64,000 bases of DNA from Locusta migratoria (taxonomy: Eukaryota; Arthropoda; Insecta; Orthoptera; Acrididae): assembly GCA_026315105.1 (NCBI GenBank), contig CM048744.1, positions 360,469,168 to 360,533,167 of the forward strand, read 5' to 3'. Shown one piece after another: positions 56,315 to 64,000 of this stretch. A model generated the notes under the pieces. That model saw nothing but the letters and a program-made list of their open reading frames with translations, was not told the DNA's origin and made no database searches. Numbering within the stretch: position 1 is the stretch's first letter; each line of letters starts with the position of its first letter. Both the position numbers and the translations under genes were made by a program.

Positions 56315-57589
56315 AGCTTGTAGCCATTAGATAACCACACACAAGTACTCAAAGAAAAACCTTTGTTCCTCACTTTCACATTTACATGACCCTTTTACAC
56401 AATTTGTGCCACTATCCATGCATTAGAAAGATATAGAATTTATGAATAAAGAAGCCATACTGTTAAAATGTTTTACATAATTATGCCAGTATTAAAGCTC
56501 TGAATAGGGTTTTGGTGTGCTAGTAGGTGGGATATATACTGCCTTTGTTATTTGTTAAAATATCTTACTAACAAGCTAATGGTAACATGTGTATCATAAG
56601 GAAATATTTGTGGAGGAATGTAAAACATTTTCTATAGAGAATTGCTGACCTGTACTTATCTTCAGGAAATAAATACACATAAAAAGTAAATATGTCCTAG
56701 TTTTTGTATCATTTAGTTTCATATATAATTGCAAAGGCTTCCATGGCCAAAGCCAGTTGACGGATATGGTATTATGTCATATTGTTAAAAAATACTTTTA
56801 CTGGTGGAAAATAATAGTTTGACCATGAGAATATAGGGATATATAGGGAAAGGTTAAAAAGGAAATAGTGTGTTGCACTGATCCTGGGATAAAAGTACAT
56901 GCCTGTTGTGATGGCGAGGGCAACTATACTAAATACTTCAGCTTTGAATATAAGTACTTGCCAGCAGTTCCATTTTATTATTTTTTGTTGTCTCCAATTC
57001 TAGAAATATTTGCTATCTAACATTCAGCATGCAGTGCAAGTAGTCTTGGTGAGGCCATTACACAATTCAAATATCACAAACCTGTGCTTTCTGCTAGACT
57101 TAAGTGTAGCTGGAAAGAGGGAAATTGCATTATTTTGATACTAGTATACTGTGTTCATCATAAGAATAAACTAGATGTAAACAGTACACTATGTATCCTT
57201 CTACAATTGCTGGAACAGATTTACTTTTATGTGGCACAGAAGTAAAGCTGTTCGAAGTACAGTTAGGTACAATAACAACAATACTTTGTACTGTCTGTTA
57301 CTTGTACATTGGCTCTGTGAAAATGCGGAACAACAGCTTCACTGGTGTATTTAACTTGGACAGCACTGACTAGCCAGCTTATCAAAGTAACCTGAAGTGA
57401 TGTGAACAATTTTCAGTTAAAGTGTAAATAGAGAGACACAATATAGTTTCCAGTTTCATTTAATTTTCAGAAATACTGAAATAACACACAGCAAAACTCT
57501 GGCAATATGTTTCGTAGGAGACCAGGTGGAAAACATAACAGCTTTCACTGTTAGCTAACATAGAATTGTAATTAAAACAACAGTGGTAA
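55813..57589 (+). other. Intron downstream of the last visible exchanger exon
   Basis: After the GTAAGT donor at 55813 I find no exon with a convincing acceptor and family similarity. A 41-codon open stretch after TTCTAG at about 57003 does not resemble an exchanger tail. The stretch is AT-rich intron with a (TG)n tract at about 56253-56313 and otherwise unassigned sequence. Confidence 0.5.
56253..56313. repeat. (TG)n microsatellite
   Basis: About 30 TG units with one CG interruption. Confidence 0.95.
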
Positions 57590-58010
57590 AAATTCACCGT
57601 AAAGTCAATCGTAGAGCTGCAGAAAGGGACGTAATAAAGGCAATCATGTAAACAAGTTAAAGCTTTTGGCCACAGCCTTCTTCAGTACAGAATGCACACT
57701 TTCATTCCTACAATCACAGGCACAACTCACTAACACACAACTGTCTTCTGTGGCGGCTGCGTTCAGAGTGAAGCTTGGCAATGATTGCAACTATTGAGTG
57801 GGTATGATTGGGGTGGGGAGGGGAGGGGAGAGGAGAGGAGAGGGAAGGAAAAGGATGCAAGGTGAGGGTGGGGATAGATTATTGCTGCCTTACATAGCGT
57901 GTAGGTACTGGTGGATTGAAAGAGATGTGGTATTGGGTGGCGGGGGAGGGGGGGATAAATGGGGAGGGGTACAGAAGTGGAAAATATAGTGTAAACAGTG
58001 GTTAACAAGG
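57590..58010 (-). mobile_element. PLE 3' region (- strand)
   Basis: The - strand has the G/C-rich 3' region (57800-57970), CAATCATTGCCAAGCTTCAC, the hairpin core CTGAAGAAGGCTGTGGCC then AAAAGCT (57685-57661), and the tail CTGCAGCTCTACGATTGAC. Includes a GGGGA/GAGGA run near 57816-57850. Confidence 0.5.
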
Positions 58011-58026
58011 TGTATAATAGGAAATA

Positions 58027-59474
58027 CCGTATATACTTGATTAATCTGTGTCCTCAAGTAATCTGTGCACCCCCAAATTTTGACGATGAAATAATTAAAA
58101 GAAAGAAAGAAAAAAAAACACAAACAACACACAGTTTTGTGTAGATGAGGATACCACTGTTCTGCTTTGAACAAGCATGTGAGGGCAGCCATCTTGGGAT
58201 GCCACGTCTGTTAAATTTCAAAACAATATGTGAATATCAAAACAATTGTCACTGCGATTGAGAGGGGGGGGGGGGCACGGTTGTCATAAACAGAGCATGC
58301 AAATCTTGTAGCAACCCCATAAAATTCTCATATTTTACTTATTACACGTTCTCATACAAATTGAAAAATATTTCATTTGTAATGTAGTACTGTGGAAATG
58401 TACTCACAGTAACACACACTGAAATGAACACTTATAGAATCTGAACAGTTAATAAATAAACGGAATTGAGAGGGGGACTGATGACCTTGCAGTTTTGTCC
58501 CCCTAAAACATCCAAACAACAACAACAACAGAATTGAGACTAGTATTACCATAGGTATTACATGGTCATATATCTTTGTCAAAGCCGATATGTCATGTAT
58601 TTACATCAAAGATATTTGATAGTGTATCTTTCATCAAAGAAATATCATCAAATGTAATGCCTCGCTGTTTATTTTATTATAAGAGTTGCTTGTCTTCTGT
58701 TGCTGCAATGCAAAATGTAACCGCTCTGAGCTAGCATCACTGTTGCTAATCAAGTGTGCATGTGTTTGAACATAACTGCAATACCGTGTCATAATTCATG
58801 TTTAAACTCAGTAGCAAGAAATCACTGTAACCCTGTTTTTCCAGATACAGTCTTTGCCACATGCCAATACCGGTGTGGGTAATATGGTGATACTGAACCG
58901 AATAATACCCAACTTAAGTAGATAATGTGCTTTATTACTCAGAAAGATGGTATCACAAGCAAATGCAACTAGTCATTCTTACAGCAACAATGCAGCTGTT
59001 TGTATGCGCCAGCTGCGCTGCCAAAGAAACTGATGGAAAGAGACGATACTCTGCCATAACAGTTTGTGACGTGAGAAGACCGTGTTCAGCAAAATGCTGA
59101 AACTCACTGTCATTGTCAAGTAATTATATGCAGATTTGTTAGTGGCTAAGGCAGTACACAATAAAAATTTGTTATTATCTGCTATCTTGAAATATGGCTA
59201 CTATAATACTACTTTTTAATACCACGATGAAGATTTATGTCTAAGAAATAATATGAATATTTGATAATATTTCTTTATCGAAGATTGATCGAAAATATTA
59301 TCGTGTAATACCGGCCTAAAGGGATCTATTTTTTAAAAGTGAAGTAATACCCGCCTAGTGTATTTTATTGTTTTAGATGGACTAATACCAACTTAAATTT
59401 GAGTAATCCGCGTACCCAAGTTTTTCCTTCATAAATTCAGAAAAAGTATGAATGGATTTCTCGAGTACATATGG
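58027..59474. mobile_element. pogo/Tc1-like short-TIR DNA element, non-coding
   Basis: Ends CCGTATATACTTGA and, inverted, CCATATGTACTCGA, flanked by TA on both sides (58025-58026, 59475-59476). Subterminal GATTAATCTGTGTCC / GGATTACTCAAATT fit the AATCCGxGT-rich ends of Tigger/pogo-type elements. No transposase remains. Contains a SINE tail. Confidence 0.5.
58472..58530 (+). mobile_element. SINE tail-only insertion (59 bp)
   Basis: Flanked by GAATTGAGA (58463-58471, 58531-58539). Insert has GGGGGAC...GTCCCCC pairing as a stem, then CTAAAACATCC and (CAA)n. Confidence 0.82.
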
Positions 59475-59479
59475 TATTG

Positions 59480-59930
59480 GATGTGGGATACAAGAAGGAT
59501 AACTTCCATCTGAGCAACTCAGAAAAGTTGATAATGAGGGTGAGGATCCAGATAGCCTGGGTTATGAAGCAGCCATTAAAATCAAGAATGTTATGCTCAG
59601 CTGCATGTTGCGTCATAGGGAAAGATAATCAAAGCCTTGACATAGGATATGGTTCACAGGAGAAATCAGTTTGCGGATATTGGGGATAGTGCCTGTCAGT
59701 GAAGGCCTTTTTGAGACATTCAGCATATTAAACATAGGAGTTATCATCACTGCAAATACTGTCCACTGTTGAACAAGCTATGTAGGAGGTTTTTCTTGAT
59801 AATGAAGGGATGTTAACCACCAAGATCTTGGTATTCTTGGTTTGAGGAAGACCAGATGAAGCAGATGGGATAGGAGTTGAGGTTGTGGAGGATGGAGGAT
59901 AGTGTGTCCTACCTCCAACTTCATTGATGA
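59480..59930 (-). mobile_element. PLE coding fragment (third family), - strand
   Basis: The - strand reads ILDFNGCFITQAIWILTLII then NFSELLRWKLSFLYPTSNT, parallel to FNDCFTACAIWILP..FSQLRRWEL of PLE C-termini. Upstream sequence to 59930 is degraded. Confidence 0.4.
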
Positions 59931-61295
59931 TTTCTTAATTTTCAATTACATTGAAATAAGATGTTAATACATAATAAATTTCCAACAGTGTAACAACAAT
60001 AGAACACATGTGCTAAGTTGGTGGCCAATCATTTGGTTTGTCTTTCTTTTCATTAGGTTTATTCTTATGATGACTGGTGTATAGCACTGATTTGTATGTG
60101 TGGTAAAGGACGGTGCCATAATAACTTAAAATGTGTTACACAATATAGTTAAAGCTTTATTAGATTATGTCATCTCTGACTTAAGAAACCTATATATTTT
60201 AGCACTGCTTAAAATCACTGAGCAGAGGCGAGAGAAAATATTTATAATACTGCGACAAAACACTTAAAACTATAGAATACTAATCCCAACTTTCAGAACT
60301 TGTATGTTTATTAGTAATGAACATATCTGGATTGAGCAGTACTTATGCTAAGGGAAAGGCAATCTCTCACCTAGTGGATCAATGCTTGGAAATGGGAATA
60401 TCTGGTATCAGTATTCAGACAGCCTGTGGCCACAGGAGTGTATATTTGGATGTCTTTGTGGTTATTTGTGTGAATCTGTTTACTATTTCATCAAATAGAG
60501 CTAACATATTAAAAAAACTAGTCTGAATGCTGTTTCTGTTGCACATTGATCCACTTTAGGTGAGTAGTTGCCTGTTGCTTAATTTATGTAGAACATGTAG
60601 GTTCCTTCTCTATGGGCAGGAGGGAGTCAGTAATGGAATTATGAGACAGATGTTATGGTAAAAAATATAAAGAGGTCAGATGAAATCAGTAACAAAGAAT
60701 TAAGAAAATGATACTCTACCTTTTGTGAAAAGAAAGGAAGAGGGGGATTGTTCATGGAATTAAAAGTCCAAAAGGATGTTAGGATGCAAGAAAATGTGAA
60801 CTGTCATCTGTGGAATTCAGTGAGCCAAATGGCCAGGTAGTGTACAGGACATCCAGGTTCACTGAGTCATGCTGTAATTTTAATTATTATTTTAAATATT
60901 TTAAGACCTGTGGTTCCAGTTATACCAAAGTCAAACAAATGAACCCAAATCAATCTAAGCAACCTGTTTTCAGCCAAACTAATAATCTCAGTTTATAATT
61001 TGAGCTTGCCATTCTGCTGACACAAATGTAGTCTATTAAGGAAAAGTACTCTAATTTGAAAAGTGCCAAATTCTGTGTCACAATGTCTTTGGGAAATCTT
61101 GTCAGCAGAAATTGTGAAATTACTCATTACTCAGGACATACACTTTGGTCATTACATTAATGAAAAGACTGACTAAATTACTTGTGTAAATGAATGTAAA
61201 CACTCTTTAATTGATTAATCTGATGGAAACTGTACCACAGAAATGTGAAGAAGAAAAAGGCAAAGAAGAAGAATTTAAGAGAGGTAGCATGGCTG
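59931..61295. other. Unassigned sequence
   Basis: Two 62-69 codon open stretches (60317-60526, 60810-60998) show no family resemblance. No exchanger tail exon recognised. Confidence 0.35.
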
Positions 61296-61299
61296 GCCA

Positions 61300-61604
61300 G
61301 TACATCCCTCAGCTAAGTGACACACAAAAATTATGAAAATAAACATTAATTCATGCTTTCAGAAAAATGTGGCCTAGGTTGTGAGCAATAAAATCCACTT
61401 TCCATTCTATCCCCTTTTATCTCTGGTCTCCTACTTGATTAAAGAAATGTATCTCTGAAAGCTTGTTTTTTATTTATTTTCATAATTTTTCTGTGTCGCT
61501 ATCAGTACTACTGAGCTGATGTAAGTACTGACTAGCCACCCCCCCCCACTCTCTCCCTCTCCCTCCCTTTCTCTCCCCCCTCTCTCTCTCCCTCCCTTTC
61601 TCCC

Positions 61605-61676
<72 letters not shown>

Positions 61677-62115
61677 AATATGAACACTATTTATGTAGTA
61701 TTAGATCAGAGAAATCTACTTTCTGTAAACTATGAACAAAATAAGTCATTCCTAAGTATCCAGACCTTGTCCTTCATTGGAGGTAACTGATTAACAAAAT
61801 CACATATAAAATTATGCATCCTTGTTGTCCCATTGGCTACATTCTTGTAATGTTGCATACCTAAGTGATAGTGTTCTGGCAGAGTAGATGCTTGTGACAA
61901 GGAGGGGACACTAACAAATAGAACAGAAAAGTGATGAAAATGAATTAAAAAATAAGCTTTTGGAGAAACTTTTCCTTAATCAGTTAGGAGACCAGAGGGG
62001 GAGAGAAAATGGGATAGAATGGAAAGTGTGTTCTATTGCTCACTTTTTCCCCAAAAGCATGAATTTACATTTATTTTCATACTTTTTGTGTGTCACTTAG
62101 CTGAGGGACTAGGTT
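61300..62115. mobile_element. Foldback element with PLE-like hairpins and CT-rich centre
   Basis: Arms 61303-61500 and 61905-62115 are inverted copies sharing CCTCAGCTAAGTGACACACA, CACTTTCCATTCTATCCC and GGTCTCCTA. Each arm has the hairpin with AAAGCTT (61434-61464 on +, 61953-61983 on -). The centre holds a long C/T tract. Confidence 0.65.
61541..61673. repeat. C/T-rich tract ending in (CT)n
   Basis: C-runs and CTCTCC units followed by about 29 CT units; pure pyrimidine for most of its length. Confidence 0.95.
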
Positions 62116-62739
62116 TGAAGTGTGCCACAGTTGAGTCACCTAGGCACAACATGACCCACAGAATGAGTGAGTGTGTGTGTGTGCGTGCGTGTGAATGTGC
62201 ATGCATGTGTGTGCATGTTGGTCAGCTCTGAGGTAGGACATACTATGAAAGCTTAGCAAAAATTTCAATTTTGTGTGCGGCACCCAACAATATGACTCTC
62301 TAATGATTAGTTACATTTACTTTTTCTAATGATAAGTATTTTACATTAGACTTTCCAAAATTGGGTAGCTCTGGGGTTACAGCACTGACAGAAAAGTTTA
62401 ATTTTTGACCAAATGTTCACTTTCTTGTGGTTGTATATTACATATGTAACTGATACTTTACTTAACCACCAAAGTTGTTTATTTTTCTACAAAATAAATT
62501 AACAAGTTGTATTTCTTGTGGATGTATTTGGCTTCATTGAGGTTGCATGTGCACCCACACGTACACACCTGCACTGTTTTAGTTGTGCTGTTATTTTCTG
62601 TAACGTATTCCACATTATTATTTAAGCATGTAACATGGCTGTTAAATTGTCAGCTTTGCACAAATCCTTTTTGCATTTTATTTTGTATTTTTTACTAGTA
62701 TTGTTGCTCTGTATTTTCTGTTTATTACTCTTTTACAAA

Positions 62740-62801
<62 letters not shown>

Positions 62802-64000
62802 GTCCTTCATTGTGCGTTGATAAAGTGATAGTATATATGAACCTCTTATGAGGAATGATTTGATGTATATGTTTCTAAAAATGTGCCATGTAAATTGAGT
62901 GATAATTGTATGTATTAGCGTGTCCATATACCCCAGCATGAATAACTAACAGGTGTTGTGTATCTCGCTCGACTTAAGACAGTACTTTGTCTTACCTATG
63001 TTTGGAACACTAAGTTTGCATGACTTGTGGGTGATAGTTCTTAGGAAACAGTAGTTATTACATTGCACGTACACTTTCCTCTGTGTGCTTTCTTCCCTCA
63101 GACTTTGCTTCTGCAGTCTTATCAGAAGTGCGAATATTGAAAGGAATGCATTTATTCTGGTCACTTTAAGGATCATCAAATATTACATTATATCATACGT
63201 TATGTTATCTCTTCACTATCAGATGAAGTTTTTGCAACTTTCTTGTTGCATGCAATCATTCTCAAAGGAGGAAGCAGATATTCACAGCCAGTTAAGTGTT
63301 GAAGCTCAGAATTTCATGTAGTCAAAACTACTACTTGACCAGTGCTTACATCTGGTATGTTTTGACATTTTGTATGATTGTTTTTGTAAATACCTAATGT
63401 ATGTCACCATTTAGTGACATAAATATGTTCATGTTTCTAAGTATATATGTCTATTGATGTGTTTATATTTCATGAAAATGCTTTATTCTGTCAGTGATAT
63501 GTGATATTCATCTAAATTTATAATACAAAACCTAATTCATAAAACATTTAATACTTCATGAGACAAGTACCCTTTGCTGTTAATCAATGAGAAATTGTAT
63601 CTGAAAGATTGATCTGTTTATTTAGTAGTGTATTATTGATGAGTGTATTTTTTTAAAAAATGTTTGTGTTATCATAAATTAGTGAAATATGCAAGGAGAC
63701 TTGTGGGTCATGGCATACTGGAAAATTGTTATCTTAATTCAGAAAATAATTTGTTTAGGAGTGAGAAACATTTGGGAGCAATGGTTGTAATAGCAAAAAT
63801 AATGACAGTGTTGTACTTCGTTCAAAATAAGTTCAACAATGTAATAATAATCTTTCCTCTGCATTTGTTATTTCTTCATTCTACTTACTTTCCAATGGAA
63901 TGTAAATGACAACTTGTGGAATACAGCTTGATATGATAATTGCACTATAGCTACCATATTGCCTTGCTGTTGAATTTCACCTTCCATCTGTGCTGCTCTC
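62116..64000. other. Unassigned AT-rich sequence at right edge
   Basis: Contains a GT-rich stretch (62170-62220) and a (CA)n tract. A 78-codon open stretch at 63085-63321 has no recognisable domain and no good acceptor; I do not accept it as the exchanger's last exon. Confidence 0.35.
62743..62797. repeat. (CA)n microsatellite
   Basis: About 27 CA units. Confidence 0.95.

Noticed and set aside
57003..57137. Open stretch after TTCTAG as the exchanger's next exon
   Set aside because: Encodes KYLLSNIQHAVQVVLV-type sequence unlike the acidic exchanger tail; it ends in a stop after about 44 codons.
63085..63321. 78-codon open stretch as the exchanger's last exon
   Set aside because: Hydrophobic, no family motif, no strong acceptor.

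Overview
This is a eukaryotic, AT-rich window dominated by introns and repeats. Multi-kilobase introns, long (TG)n and (AG)n tracts, and abundant Penelope-like, RTE-like, gypsy, piggyBac and tRNA-derived SINE copies suggest a large-genome insect. Several repeats look like ones I associate with grasshoppers and locusts, so Orthoptera is my inference; it is not proven. I see no bacterial-style genes, rRNA, functional tRNA or CRISPR array.

Host gene. One gene runs on the + strand across the whole window: an endosomal Na+/H+ exchanger of the SLC9A6/7/9 (NHE6/7/9) group. Exons lie at 3485-3638, 29504-29555, 37592-37621 (a candidate 30-nt microexon), 50093-50284 and 55714-55812. All junctions are GT-AG with compatible phases. 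They encode the last membrane-domain segment and the start of the cytoplasmic tail. Upstream exons and the stop codon were not found. A second possible transcript end lies on the - strand at about 849-1990 (two exons in compatible phase plus AATAAA).

Repeats, left to right. Penelope-like element (PLE) pieces occupy 1-425, 2369-3250 and 4325-4690. Another PLE (5640-8820) is split by a deleted gypsy element (6060-8389). A three-layer nest follows: an I-like LINE on the - strand (18757 down to 8930) is split by a 6.9-kb long-TIR DNA element (9565-16466), which is itself split by a 4.2-kb gypsy element (10261-14418) and a 69-bp SINE tail. A piggyBac remnant (20824-22569), a PLE split by a foldback element (22590-24030), a hAT-like element carrying a LINE (24609-26910) and an inverted PLE (27360-28580) come next. 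From 30 to 48 kb there are SINEs, Tc1/mariner remnants, foldbacks and an RTE-like LINE split by a second copy of the foldback family. From 51 to 62 kb there are a GIY-YIG PLE, a pogo-like element and further PLE termini.

The most interesting signal is a hairpin repeated at about 18 places. It has the form CTGANGA, then a GC-rich stem-loop, then GAAA (or a close variant), and it sits near the 3' ends of PLE copies. This is the layout of part of the hammerhead ribozyme core. Other notable signals are foldback elements with tRNA-like pol III boxes in both arms, three 43-69 bp SINE-tail insertions with clear target duplications, and a 38-bp palindrome made of PLE ends.
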